Notes: generated by a model not told the origin, from the sequence alone. Shown: positions 36,584 through 46,853, numbered from the stretch's first letter. The stretch: 64,000 bases of DNA from Helicobacter pylori NCTC 11637 = CCUG 17874 = ATCC 43504 = JCM 12093 (GCF_900478295.1 NZ_LS483488.1:620001-684000); one strand, 5' to 3'. Program-made: numbers and translations.

Positions 36584-37273
36584 GTGAAATTCAGCGTTTT
36601 GACCCTTTTCCCGCAACTCGTATGGCCTTATTTTGAAGATTCTATTTTAAAAAGAGCGTTAGAAAAAAATCTTTTTGAATTAGAAGTGTTAAACCTTAGG
36701 GATTTTAGCGCTAATAAATATCAAAAAGCGGATCACGCGCTCATTGGTGGGGGTGCAGGGCAAATTTTAGACTCTGAAATGATAGAAAACGCGCTCCATT
36801 CTGTTAAAAACCCTAAACACACGATTTTTTTAAGCGCAGTGGGCAAGCCTTTCAAGCAAATAGACGCGATGCGTTTGGCTCAAAAAAAGCATGTCGTTTT
36901 GGTGTGCGGGCGTTATGAGGGCTTTGATGAACGCTCTATTGAACTTGACGCTGATGAGGTTTTTTGTATAGGCGATTTTATTTTAACAGGGGGCGAGCTT
37001 GGGGCGTTGTGCTTGATAGATAGTATCGCTCGCCACATTCAAGGGGTTTTGGGTAACGCTCAATCTTTAGAAAATGAGAGCTTTGAAAACCATTATTTGG
37101 AAGCCCCTAATTTCGCTAACGCTGTTTTTAAATCCAAAGAAATCAATAAAATCCCTGCACCTTTAGAATATTCTAAAGGAAATCATGCTAGAATAAAGCA
37201 ACTAAAACTTGATTTGTCAAAATTAAGGACGAAATTTTACCGCCTTGATTTATTCAAACAGCACAAATCATGA
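36584..37273 (+). CDS. trmD: tRNA (guanine37-N1)-methyltransferase TrmD
   Basis: Makes m1G37 in tRNAs reading CNN codons, preventing +1 frameshifts. 229 residues. The trefoil-knot motifs are seen in GGGAGQILD, VVLVCGRYEGFDERS and IGDFILTGGELGA. GTG start immediately after the rimM stop (TGA GTG), so expression is probably coupled. Confidence 0.96.
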   Translation: MKFSVLTLFPQLVWPYFEDSILKRALEKNLFELEVLNLRDFSANKYQKADHALIGGGAGQILDSEMIENALHSVKNPKHTIFLSAVGKPFKQIDAMRLAQKKHVVLVCGRYEGFDERSIELDADEVFCIGDFILTGGELGALCLIDSIARHIQGVLGNAQSLENESFENHYLEAPNFANAVFKSKEINKIPAPLEYSKGNHARIKQLKLDLSKLRTKFYRLDLFKQHKS

Positions 37274-37294
37274 AATTGACATTAAGGAAAACAC

Positions 37295-37651
37295 ATGAAA
37301 AACCGCTACATTCAGCAGTTTGAAGACGCTCAATTAAAAGACAAGACCATGCCAGCATTTAAAGCCGGCGATACTTTGAGATTGGGTATTACCATTAAAG
37401 AAGGCGAAAAAACGCGAACTCAGTATTTTGAAGGCGTGTGCATTGCGATTAGAGGCAATGGCGTGGATAAGACTTTTTGCGTGCGTAAAATAGGGGCTAA
37501 CAATATCGGCGTGGAGAAAATTTTCCCTTTTTATAGCGAAAGTTTGGCGAGCGTTGAGGTGTTGCGTGTGGGTAGGGTGCGTCGCGCGAAGCTCTACTAC
37601 TTGCGCGATAGGAGAGGTAAGGCAGCAAGGATTAAAGAGGTCCGCCATTAA
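37295..37651 (+). CDS. rplS: 50S ribosomal protein L19
   Basis: 118 residues with the conserved [26 protein letters not shown] segment (seen in part), [21 protein letters not shown], and a basic C-terminus ([20 protein letters not shown]). Last gene of the rpsP operon, followed by a strong terminator. Confidence 0.98.
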   Translation: MKNRYIQQFEDAQLKDKTMPAFKAGDTLRLGITIKEGEKTRTQYFEGVCIAIRGNGVDKTFCVRKIGANNIGVEKIFPFYSESLASVEVLRVGRVRRAKLYYLRDRRGKAARIKEVRH

Positions 37652-37706
37652 TTTCTGTTAAGATTCTTTTTTAAAAAGACCGATTAGGAAGACATTTCTG
37701 GTTTTT

Positions 37707-37742
37707 AAGGGTTAGAATGAGTTTTTAACCCTTGTTTTTTTT
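37707..37742 (+). terminator. Intrinsic terminator of the rpsP-rplS operon
   Basis: Eight-base-pair stem AAGGGTTA / TAACCCTT (37707-37714 and 37726-37733) with an 11-base loop, then G and eight T's. Confidence 0.88.
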
Positions 37743-37900
37743 AGGAATAGTTTTTCTTTTTAGCTTTTGTTACCAACTTTTTTAAAACTTTGCGTTAGCG
37801 TTCGTTTTTTTCAAGGCAAAATTTCAATAATTTTTTTCTCTACTTGCTATCTGTTAAACTGAATTTTTGGCTCTAATGGGGCGTTGGTTGTCAAATTTAA

Positions 37901-37946
37901 AAAGGCTTTGAGTGTCTGTATTGGATGAGAACAGAACCTTTATTTT
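37901..37946. repeat. Copy 3 of the dispersed ~40-bp repeat
   Basis: AAAGGCTTTGAGTGTCTG then TATTGGATGAGAACAGAAC and a T-rich tail, matching 8534-8576 at roughly four bases in five. It lies in the 281 bases between the rplS terminator and the NYN pseudogene; the rest of that gap is T-rich and shows no gene. Confidence 0.5.
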
Positions 37947-38023
37947 CTTTAAAAAACAAGGCATGTTTAGATCCCCATGCTATACTCAACCCTTATGGCA
38001 AAATTCATATTTTGGGAGAAAAC

Positions 38024-38817
38024 ATGGGAAAAACTGAAACCACGATTTTTGTGGATTGAGAAAATCTCCTCGCCGATTTGAAAGCAATCCAAGAAACGGA
38101 TGAGCGTTTAAAAGAGCCTAATTTTAATTTCAACAATCCCGATCAACTCTTAGCGTTAATCCGTTCGTTTTTGGAGCCTGAAGAGGAATTGAAGCGGATC
38201 TACTTTTATGCGTCTGAGCCTTTCACAGAAGCCGAGCCAAGGATCACCGGCAAGGGCAAAGAAGACCTTGAAAAACTCAAAAAGGACTATCCTGAACATT
38301 ATGAGAAAAAGGTAAAGACATCAGAGAATATCCAAAAATTCAACCACAATATCGCCCAACAAAATCAAGTGACATTACGAGTCGGTCGGGTAAAATACAA
38401 GTTCGAGAACATATCCGAAGTAAGAAAGACACTTTGGCATGGAAATTAGAACCAACCAAGAGCGATTAGACTTGCGTCAAAAACAAATTGATGTGCTGTT
38501 GGCACACGATATTACCAAGCTATATTGCACCAAACAAGGAGGGTGTATTTTGCTGTTCAGCAAGGATACCGATTTTGTGCCTGTGTTAGAAGCCGCTTGG
38601 GAGAAAGGCTTTGAAGTCTTCATCGCCAAAATTTAAAGAAAGCCCCATTTCTGTCCCTTCAGACTTGAAGAAGTCTTGCGATGTGAGAGAGCGCAGTGTC
38701 GCTGAAATTGTAGCCAAGTTGCCTAAAAGTCAGCACTCCCTCAAGAAAAAGAACTTTCCCCCCAAAGATCCTTTTAACAACCCATTTAAAGACCAATTAT
38801 CTAAAAATAAGAAGTAA
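38024..38817 (+). pseudogene. Decayed NYN/LabA-like domain gene (nonsense plus two frameshifts)
   Basis: Four fragments read in order as one protein. The ATG at 38024 (after TTTGGGAGAAAAC) gives MGKTETTIFVD, then an in-frame TGA at 38057 where W or G is expected in the NYN motif FVD-x-ENL. The same frame continues ENLLADLKAIQ to about 38440. It then shifts to another frame carrying RQKQIDVLLAHDITKLYC and the second acidic motif FSKDTDFVPVL. Near 38632 it shifts again (extra A in GCCAAAATTT) to KFKESPISVPSDLKKSCDVRERSV and a basic tail ending at 38817. NYN domains are PIN-like RNases. Three independent lesions argue for real decay. Confidence 0.85.
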
Positions 38818-39072
38818 CGCGCTTCCCCACACCAAGGGGAAGGGTCAAGATAGTTTAAGCGGATTTTTCTAATCCATGATTTCACTTTTTGCTCTTTATT
38901 ATGGAGTGATTTTTGAAAATGGGAGCGAATTAGCGCTTAACAGCGTATTTATGGGGAATGCGTGCGTGTTTTTGGCGGTGGTTGGATTTTTCAAAATCCG
39001 ATCGTTTTAAAATTTTAACTTACTTTGTCAAAAATTTTTTATAGTTTAAGCAAACCTTAAGCTTTCTATGAC

Positions 39073-39078
39073 TATACT
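39073..39078 (+). promoter_or_regulatory. Candidate -10 element of the 16S rRNA transcript
   Basis: TATACT in the context CTATGACTATACTTTCA, about 460 bases before the mature 16S 5' end and just upstream of the processing-stalk strand at 39154. No good -35 is seen. Confidence 0.4.
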
Positions 39079-39153
39079 TTCATTTCCTTGTTTCAGCAAG
39101 GGCTTTTAAAAAGTCGCTTGATACCTTACAAGGATAGCTGATTAAAAGCAAAC

Positions 39154-39190
39154 GATCTTTGAAAACTAAGCAAATTGATAGAAGTTCTTT
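39154..39190 (+). other. 5' strand of the 16S processing stalk
   Basis: GATCTTTGAAAACTAAGC with AGAAGTTCTTTT a few bases later is complementary, with an internal bulge, to 41099-41131 downstream of the gene. Together they can form the long pre-16S stem normally cut by RNase III. Confidence 0.7.
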
Positions 39191-39540
39191 TTAAAGGGAT
39201 ATTCTAAAACAATAAGCAATGACTTATCAAGTGGAGTGGGGGTTTTTATAACTCCCATTCTTGGATAAGGAATTCTTATCCAATCTGCCAATTGATTTCA
39301 TTGATTATGATGATTATATCATTATGATTGATGACTGAATGGCATGAGAGTATTTTATTCAGGTTAGCGTTTAGCCAAACCTTTTTAAAAAGTTTCTTTC
39401 TGTTTTGTTGTTGTAATACTTAAGAACACAACCCGTTTTATTCAATCATCAAATAAAACGAGTTCTTGTGATACGCTAAAGCTGTTGTTAGGAATAACAA
39501 CAGCCTATCAAAAAACAAAAAGAGCTTTAGGACAAACGCT

Positions 39541-41042
<1,502 letters not shown>

Positions 41043-41098
41043 TTCTAGAGAAAAGCTTTTAACATTCGCTTGTTAAAAGCCAAAGAGTATTACCTAAC

Positions 41099-41131
41099 AA
41101 AAGAACTTCTTGTTGCTTAGTTTTGAAAGAT
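41099..41131 (+). other. 3' strand of the 16S processing stalk
   Basis: AAAAGAACTTCT then GCTTAGTTTTGAAAGAT, the complement of 39154-39190. It marks the end of the structured pre-16S transcript. Confidence 0.7.
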
Positions 41132-41455
41132 TGGGCTTATTCTTTCTTTTTTACTTCTTGATTTTTGTTTGATTTTTATCGGTTTTTGATTTTGCTTAAT
41201 TCTTGTTTGTTTGGCTTTGATTTGACTTAATTTGACTGATTTTCATCGCTTGATTTGGATTTTTACTGCTTATGGCTTTTGTTGTTTCGCCTTGTTTTTC
41301 TTGTGTTTAATGTTGTTAGCGTTTTTGTCTTTGTTGGATTTTTAAATCTTATTTTTTCATTCTTATGTTTGAGTTTTTACTTCTTATTTTTTGTGTTTAA
41401 TGTTTTGCTTAATGATTTTGCTTACTTGATTTTAATGTTTTGTTTTTTGTAGTTT
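41132..41455. other. T-skewed low-complexity stretch downstream of 16S
   Basis: About 320 bases in which the plus strand is dominated by T with G, and A is scarce. Short words recur (TTGATTTT, TTTTTACTTCTT, GTGTTTAATGTTTTG / GTGTTTAATGTTGTTAG). An open frame at 41255-41452 translates to a Phe/Leu/Val-rich string that I take as a product of base composition. The minus strand is Lys/Gln-rich in translation but full of stops. Confidence 0.6.
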
Positions 41456-41896
41456 TAAACGCTCAAGGATTTGGGTTTTAATTTCTTTCGGATCTAATTG
41501 AACAAGTTGTTGGCGTTCAAAATTGCGTGCCTGAAAATTAATGCAATAATTCAAAAATAATAGAATCGTTTTCATAGGGGCAACTAGGCGCATGCCCGAA
41601 TAATGGAATTGAGCACAAGAAAGCGCAATAAATGCGTTGTAGGGTTTTAATAAGGGATTTCTATTGTGTGGGTTGAGTTTGATAACACCTCTAAAAGCAA
41701 TTGTTTTTATATTTTTGTTTTCATCAGATGGGCTTTGTAAAATAACTTGTTCTAAAAAATGATTGATGAGCGGCACTCTATGCGCTGATGCGGATTTAGG
41801 GATAGACGCCTTTTGTAATGCTGATGCAAGACTTCTTCCCATCGTATGGTTCTCTAAAACTTGTGCTTTTGGGACAACTTGCAACTGATCGATCAT
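41432..41896 (-). CDS. Hypothetical protein, unrecognised
   Basis: 154-residue frame on the minus strand. The middle (RVPLINHFLEQVILQSPSDENKNIKTIAF and NPLLKPYNAFIALSCAQFHYSG, quoted in parts) has normal amino-acid composition, which supports a real gene. The C-terminus is basic (ERQQLVQLDPKEIKTQILERLKLQKTKH, read in pieces) and runs directly into the low-complexity DNA at 41132-41455, so the gene may have lost its original 3' end. The start at 41896 has only a weak GAG-type ribosome binding site. No domain or function is recognised. Confidence 0.5.
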   Translation of the reverse strand: MIDQLQVVPKAQVLENHTMGRSLASALQKASIPKSASAHRVPLINHFLEQVILQSPSDENKNIKTIAFRGVIKLNPHNRNPLLKPYNAFIALSCAQFHYSGMRLVAPMKTILLFLNYCINFQARNFERQQLVQLDPKEIKTQILERLKLQKTKH

Positions 41897-42112
41897 TATC
41901 TCAATTTCTTCATTTTTTTTATTTATAATGTAGTTTTTATGCGAAGGGTATTTTTTGCCTTGTTTATTTTTTGTTGTTTGTGAGAATGCTAAGAAAAAGT
42001 CCTTGTTTTCATAAAAGCCCTATTTTACTGAACTTATTGGATAAAACCTACTTAAGTTAAATTGATCTCATTCTATTATAAAATATAAAAAATCAAATCT
42101 TAAAGGAAAATC

Positions 42113-43411
42113 ATGCAAGAAAATCAAACCCGCCCTTTTATATGCCCCAAGTGTCAAGAGCCAATTGATGTGAATGAAGCGCTATACAAACAGATTGAGC
42201 AAGAAAATCAAAGCCGGTTTTTAGCCCAACAAAAAGCGTTTGAAAAAGAGGTGAATGAGAAAAGAGCGCAGTATCAGAGCCATTTCAAAGCTTTAGAGCA
42301 AAAAGAAGAGGCCCTAAAAGAGCGAGAGAGGGAACAAAAGGCTCAATTTGATGATGCAGTCAAACAAGCGAGTGCCTTAGCCTTGCAAGACGAAAGGGCT
42401 AAAATCATTGAAGAAGCCAGAAAAAACGCTTTTTTAGAGCAGCAAAAGGGTTTGGAATTGTTGCAAAAAGAATTAGATGAGAAGTCCAAACAGGTCCAAG
42501 AATTGCACCAAAAAGAAGCGGAAATTGAAAGGCTAAAAAGAGAAAATAATGAAGCAGAGAGCCGATTGAAAGCGGAAAATGAAAAAAAATTGAATGAAAA
42601 ATTGGAAACGGAAAGGGAAAAAATAGAGAAAGCCTTGCATGAAAAAAATGAATTGAAATTCAAGCAGCAAGAAGAGCAGTTAGAAATGTTAAGAAACGAG
42701 TTGAAAAACGCTCAAAGAAAGGCTGAATTAAGTTCGCAGCAACTCCAAGGCGAGGTGCAAGAATTGGCGATTGAAGAGTTTTTGAAGCAAAAATTCCCCT
42801 TAGATTGCATTGGAGAAATCAAAAAAGGGCAAAGAGGGGGCGATTGCATTCAAGTGGTGCATACTAGGGAATTTCAAAATTGCGGGAAAATTTATTATGA
42901 GAGCAAACGCACCAAAGAATTTCAAAAAGCTTGGGTGGAAAAGCTTAAAAGCGACATGCGAGAGATTGGGGCTGATGTGGGGGTCATTGTGAGTGAGGCG
43001 TTGCCTAAAGAGATGGAGAGGATGGGGTTATTTGAAGGGGTGTGGGTGTGTTCGTTTGAAGAGTTTAAGGGGTTGAGTGCGGTATTAAGAGAGGGGGTTA
43101 TTCAAGTGGGTTTGGCTAAAAAAAGTCAGGAAAATAAGGGCGATAAAGTGAATCTGCTCTATCATTATTTGACAAGCTCTGAATTTTCTATGCAAGTGAA
43201 TGCGATTATAGAGGGGTTTGAGCAATTGAGAGCGGAATTAGAAAGCGAAAAACGCGCGATGAATAGGATTTGGAAAAGCAGGGAAAAACAAATGGAAAAA
43301 GTGTTTGAGGGCACGATTAACATGTATGGCTCTATCAAGGGCATTGTGGGTAATGCGATAGGGCAAGTGAAAGCGTTGGAGCTTGGGTATGATGGGGAAG
43401 ATTTAGAGTGA
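42113..43411 (+). CDS. DUF2130 protein: zinc motif, coiled coil and PD-(D/E)xK-like nuclease domain
   Basis: 432 residues. An N-terminal CPKC (residues 11-14) suggests a half zinc ribbon. Residues 25 to 215 are almost uninterrupted charged coiled coil. From about 218 the DUF2130 domain begins (LAIEEFLKQKFPLDCIGEIKKG), with GGDC (Asp 244) and YYESKR (Glu 263, Lys 265). These fit the D...ExK arrangement of PD-(D/E)xK nucleases, with E222 as a possible helix residue. ATG after TTAAAGGAAAATC, with TATAAAAT about 35 bases upstream. The function of the family is not established. It is followed 60 bases later by the AAA/Rad50-like gene on the same strand. Confidence 0.8.
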   Translation: MQENQTRPFICPKCQEPIDVNEALYKQIEQENQSRFLAQQKAFEKEVNEKRAQYQSHFKALEQKEEALKEREREQKAQFDDAVKQASALALQDERAKIIEEARKNAFLEQQKGLELLQKELDEKSKQVQELHQKEAEIERLKRENNEAESRLKAENEKKLNEKLETEREKIEKALHEKNELKFKQQEEQLEMLRNELKNAQRKAELSSQQLQGEVQELAIEEFLKQKFPLDCIGEIKKGQRGGDCIQVVHTREFQNCGKIYYESKRTKEFQKAWVEKLKSDMREIGADVGVIVSEALPKEMERMGLFEGVWVCSFEEFKGLSAVLREGVIQVGLAKKSQENKGDKVNLLYHYLTSSEFSMQVNAIIEGFEQLRAELESEKRAMNRIWKSREKQMEKVFEGTINMYGSIKGIVGNAIGQVKALELGYDGEDLE

Positions 43412-43417
43412 TATAAT
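43412..43417 (+). promoter_or_regulatory. -10 element upstream of the ABC/Rad50-like ATPase gene
   Basis: TATAAT directly after the stop codon of the DUF2130 gene, 55 bases before the next ATG, giving the ATPase gene its own possible promoter. Confidence 0.5.
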
Positions 43418-43471
43418 TTTGTATCCAATTGAGTTGCATAAGAAAAATTAAAGGAAAAAGCGAGAAAAAAC

Positions 43472-45940
43472 ATGGCGATTAATATCAAAAAGATAAAATC
43501 TTTTAAGGCGTTTTGTGGTTTAGACACGATTGAAATGGGTGAGTTTAAGCACTATAATGTCATTTTTGGAAATAATGGGTGCGGAAAAACAAGCTTGACA
43601 AGGGCTTTTGAGCTACTGATTCCAAAAAATAAGCACATTGAAAAGTATCGCACCATTTCTACTGCTGAATCCCCAAGCATTGAATTTGAATGCAAAGATG
43701 GAAGCTATACAATAGAGCCAAATAGCAATATTAAAGAGCCATCTTTTAAGGTTGAAATCTATAATAGCGATTTTTTGCACGATAACGCACCTTTCAATAG
43801 CGAGTTTGGGCTTAAAAAGCTAGATGATGGCACTATCATTTTAGAAGGCTCGGTTTTAGGCGAAGAAACCAAAGAGATCAACCAATTAAAAGATTTTAAG
43901 GAGAAAGTAGAAAAAAGACAAAAGAAAATTGAATATGAGAACAGCGCTGAAACTTTGAGTGCTAAACAAGAAAGTGCAATTAAAAAATATAATGAAGAAA
44001 TAGAAAAAATACGAAAAGAAGTGACTTCAAAGACTATTCCAATAACACTAGACGAGATTAAAATAAATAATATCTGTGAAGTGTCAAAGGATAAATTTAA
44101 AGTTCAAGAAGATGCATTAACGAATCTGAAAAAAGATTTTGATGAATTGAATGAAGCCATGAAGAAATTTGATGATTTAAAAGAAATGGAATTGCCTAAA
44201 GATTATCAAACAATAAAAGATAAGTTAGAATCTTTATTTTCCTTTGATATAGATAAGGAGGCGGGGCAGGTTTCAGAGAAAATTAAAGAGCATATTAGCA
44301 AGGTTGGAAGAGAATTTATTGAGAAAGGAATAGAACTACAAAAAGAGATGCTTGATAATGCATGCCCTTTTTGCACTCAAGAAATAACCAATAATATTAT
44401 TCAAGCTTATACAAGTTACTTTAACAAGCGTATTGAACAATTCAATCAAGATTCTTTAGAGGTTAGTGGGACTTTAAAAAAGATTTTAGAGCAATGGAAT
44501 ATAAAGGAAATATTGCAATCATTTGAAAGATTTGAACCTTTCATGAAGAAGGACTTTTCAAAAAATAAGGAAAGTTTAGAAAAAGCGTTAGAGCAAATAA
44601 AAGCTTTATTAGAAGAACTTCAAAAAGAAGTGGATAAAAAAGAGGGAGCTAAAAATGAGAAAAAATTTCAAAAGATAGATAAAGAATTGTTGGAAATTCA
44701 GGAAAATATCCAACAATGTGTTGGTGAGGCTAGAGAGATTTTAAACCAAAAGAAAGAGCAAAAAAAGAAATTAGAAAAATTAAAAACCAAGCTGAAAGAA
44801 GCGAGGATTAAAAAGGCTAAACATGATAGCTACGATTGGCAAAAGAGTAAAGAAGAGGCTGAGAGAAAACTATTAGTTTTAGATCGTGGGCATAAGAGAT
44901 TAAAGTGCCTTTTAGAAAAAATTGACAATAAACTTAAAGAGCTATACGATCAAAAACGCCCTGATATTGAAATCATTAACAACTATCTTAAAGCTTTAAA
45001 TTTGCCTAAATATTCTTTGAATAAAGACTATAGAATTGTTTTAAATTCTGATGCTTTAGAAAATAGTGAGGCTAAGATGATTTTAAGCGATGGTGAAAAA
45101 ACCACGCTCGCATTTGCGTATTTTTTAGCGCGTTTAAAATTATTTTATAAAAAAGAGGATTTAAAAAATTTAGTTGTTGTCATAGATGATCCCATCTCTA
45201 GTTTAGACGAACAAAGGATTTATAACACAACTTGTTTGGTGGCAAAGATCAATCAAGAGCTGGCAAGGGAAAAATTGTCAAATGAAAAAGATAAGGCGCA
45301 AGTATTTGTTTTGACTCATAATCATACTTTTATGGCACGCTTAATCAATATGGTAGGCAAAAAACATGCTCGCTATTTCCAACTAGAACGCCATCAAGGG
45401 CAGTTAAAGATTGTTTGTAAAGATAAGTTCAATGGCTATTTTGATACTTTCTACTTGCTTTTATTTAGAGAAGTGTATGAATTTGCGAAAAAAGAAAAAG
45501 TGCAAGATAATTGTAATGAGGCGATAAATTATGGGAACAAAGTAAGGATTTTATTGGAAAGTTTTTTAAAGATTAATTTCATTGACTCGTTTCTTACAGA
45601 AAAACATGATGGTGTTTTTGATAAAGGCAAGATTAAAAACTTGATAGAAACAGCAAATAGGGAAGTTGAATTGAATTTTTCAAAGCTACCTTTTAATAAG
45701 GATAATAATTGTAATATAGAAAATAAAGATATGTTTTTAAAAAAAATTTTAAGGATCGTAAAAGGCTTGCATGTAGATAGTCATGGAAGTGCTATGGATT
45801 TTTTTAGCCCTTATAAAATTTCACTTGAAAATGTCCAAGAATTTGCAAAAATAGCTATTAATGTTATGAAAATTTTAAATCCTTATCAAACGCAATCTTA
45901 TATGGGGAGTGTGGATAATAAAACTAAAAACAAGGAATAA
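43472..45940 (+). CDS. ABC/Rad50-like ATPase with CxxC hook and PrrC/RloC-like C-terminus
   Basis: 822 residues. Walker A GNNGCGKTS at 33-41, a long coiled coil from about 135 to 490 interrupted by CPFC at 298-301 (a Rad50/RloC-type zinc-hook pattern), ABC signature LSDGEK at 538-543, Walker B VVVIDDPISSLD at 568-579, and switch His in LTHN at 614-617. The C-terminal 150 residues carry R692-x3-E696 and a later SH pair (H771). This resembles the R-x3-E...H active-site pattern of PrrC and RloC anticodon nucleases and the wider AAA_13 family. Base composition is more AT-rich than its neighbours. It ends one base before the fmt start. Nuclease activity is an inference. Confidence 0.75.
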   Translation: MAINIKKIKSFKAFCGLDTIEMGEFKHYNVIFGNNGCGKTSLTRAFELLIPKNKHIEKYRTISTAESPSIEFECKDGSYTIEPNSNIKEPSFKVEIYNSDFLHDNAPFNSEFGLKKLDDGTIILEGSVLGEETKEINQLKDFKEKVEKRQKKIEYENSAETLSAKQESAIKKYNEEIEKIRKEVTSKTIPITLDEIKINNICEVSKDKFKVQEDALTNLKKDFDELNEAMKKFDDLKEMELPKDYQTIKDKLESLFSFDIDKEAGQVSEKIKEHISKVGREFIEKGIELQKEMLDNACPFCTQEITNNIIQAYTSYFNKRIEQFNQDSLEVSGTLKKILEQWNIKEILQSFERFEPFMKKDFSKNKESLEKALEQIKALLEELQKEVDKKEGAKNEKKFQKIDKELLEIQENIQQCVGEAREILNQKKEQKKKLEKLKTKLKEARIKKAKHDSYDWQKSKEEAERKLLVLDRGHKRLKCLLEKIDNKLKELYDQKRPDIEIINNYLKALNLPKYSLNKDYRIVLNSDALENSEAKMILSDGEKTTLAFAYFLARLKLFYKKEDLKNLVVVIDDPISSLDEQRIYNTTCLVAKINQELAREKLSNEKDKAQVFVLTHNHTFMARLINMVGKKHARYFQLERHQGQLKIVCKDKFNGYFDTFYLLLFREVYEFAKKEKVQDNCNEAINYGNKVRILLESFLKINFIDSFLTEKHDGVFDKGKIKNLIETANREVELNFSKLPFNKDNNCNIENKDMFLKKILRIVKGLHVDSHGSAMDFFSPYKISLENVQEFAKIAINVMKILNPYQTQSYMGSVDNKTKNKE

Positions 45941-45941
45941 C

Positions 45942-46853
45942 ATGCGCATCGTATTTATGGGAACACCGGGGTTTGCTGAAGTGATCTTAAGGGCGTTGGT
46001 TGAAAATAAGGATATAGAAGTGGTGGGGCTATTCACGCAGATGGATAAACCTTTTGGGCGTAAAAAGGAATTGAAAGCCCCAGAGACTAAAACATACATT
46101 TTAGAAAATCATTTAAATATCCCCATTTTCCAGCCGCAAAGTTTGAAAGAGCCTGAAGTTCAAATTTTAAAAGATCTAAAGCCTGATTTTATCGTGGTGG
46201 TGGCTTATGGTAAGATTTTGCCTAAAGAGGTTTTAGCTATCGCTCCTTGCATCAATGTGCATGCGTCGTTATTGCCCAAATACAGGGGGGCTTCGCCCAT
46301 TCATGAGATGATACTCAATGACGATAGGATTTATGGCATAAGCACCATGCTTATGGATTTGGAATTGGATAGCGGGGATATTTTAGAAAGCGCTTCTTTT
46401 TTGAGAGAAGATTATTTGGATTTAGACGCTTTAAGTTTAAAATTAGCGCATATGGGAGCGGATTTACTTCTTTCAACGCTCAAAAATTTTCATTCCATCA
46501 CAAGAAAGCCTCAAGATCATATGCAGGCTAGTTTTTGTAAAAAAATCACCAAAGCCGATGGTTTAGTGGGTTTTACAGACGCTAAAAATTTGTTTTTAAA
46601 ATCGCTTGCGTTTAAATCTTGGCCAGAAATCTTTTTAGAAAATAGCCTTAAACTTTTAGAAGTGGAGTTGGTGGAGAATGAAAAGAGCCACAAGGAAGGC
46701 GAGATTTTAGCAATTGATGAAAGAGGCGTTCTTGTAGGCTGTTTGAAAGGCAGCGTGCGTATAGCAAGGTTGCAAGCGGTGGGTAAAAAGCCTTTGAAAG
46801 CGAAGGATTATTTGAATGGCAGGCGTTTGAAAGTGGGCGGTATTTTGGCATGA
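45942..46853 (+). CDS. fmt: Methionyl-tRNA formyltransferase
   Basis: Formylates initiator Met-tRNA. 303 residues beginning MRIVFMGTPGFAEV; a longer upstream reading would overlap the preceding gene and is rejected. The catalytic loop is seen in PCINVHASLLPKYRGASPIHEMILND. The C-terminal OB-like tRNA-binding domain runs to about residue 300. The ATG is one base after the stop of the ATPase gene and follows CAAGGAATAAC. The stop overlaps the birA start (ATGA). Confidence 0.97.
   Translation: MRIVFMGTPGFAEVILRALVENKDIEVVGLFTQMDKPFGRKKELKAPETKTYILENHLNIPIFQPQSLKEPEVQILKDLKPDFIVVVAYGKILPKEVLAIAPCINVHASLLPKYRGASPIHEMILNDDRIYGISTMLMDLELDSGDILESASFLREDYLDLDALSLKLAHMGADLLLSTLKNFHSITRKPQDHMQASFCKKITKADGLVGFTDAKNLFLKSLAFKSWPEIFLENSLKLLEVELVENEKSHKEGEILAIDERGVLVGCLKGSVRIARLQAVGKKPLKAKDYLNGRRLKVGGILA

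Larger units (their letters stand above)
38818..39540. other. Upstream region and structured leader of the 16S rRNA gene
   Basis: 723 bases without a convincing gene. A 7-bp hairpin, CTTCCCC / GGGGAAG, lies at 38822-38842. A 44-codon ORF at 38876-39010 (MISLFALYYGVIFENG..., hydrophobic) is isolated and may be a membrane-protein remnant. A TATACT box is at 39073. The leader then shows three clear hairpins: TTGGATAAG / CTTATCCAA (39261-39283), a large one with CGTTTTATT / AATAAAACG as its inner stem (39422-39467), and GCTGTTGTTA / TAACAACAGC (39481-39504). These probably guide pre-rRNA folding and processing. Confidence 0.6.

Noticed and set aside
38876..39010. 44-codon hydrophobic ORF upstream of the 16S gene as a real gene
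   Set aside because: It is short, isolated, and without a clear ribosome binding site or known family; kept only as a possible remnant in the region note.
41255..41452. 65-codon Phe/Leu/Val-rich plus-strand frame after the 16S gene
   Set aside because: The translation simply mirrors T-rich low-complexity DNA (TTT, GTT, CTT codons); no ribosome binding site and no conserved motif.
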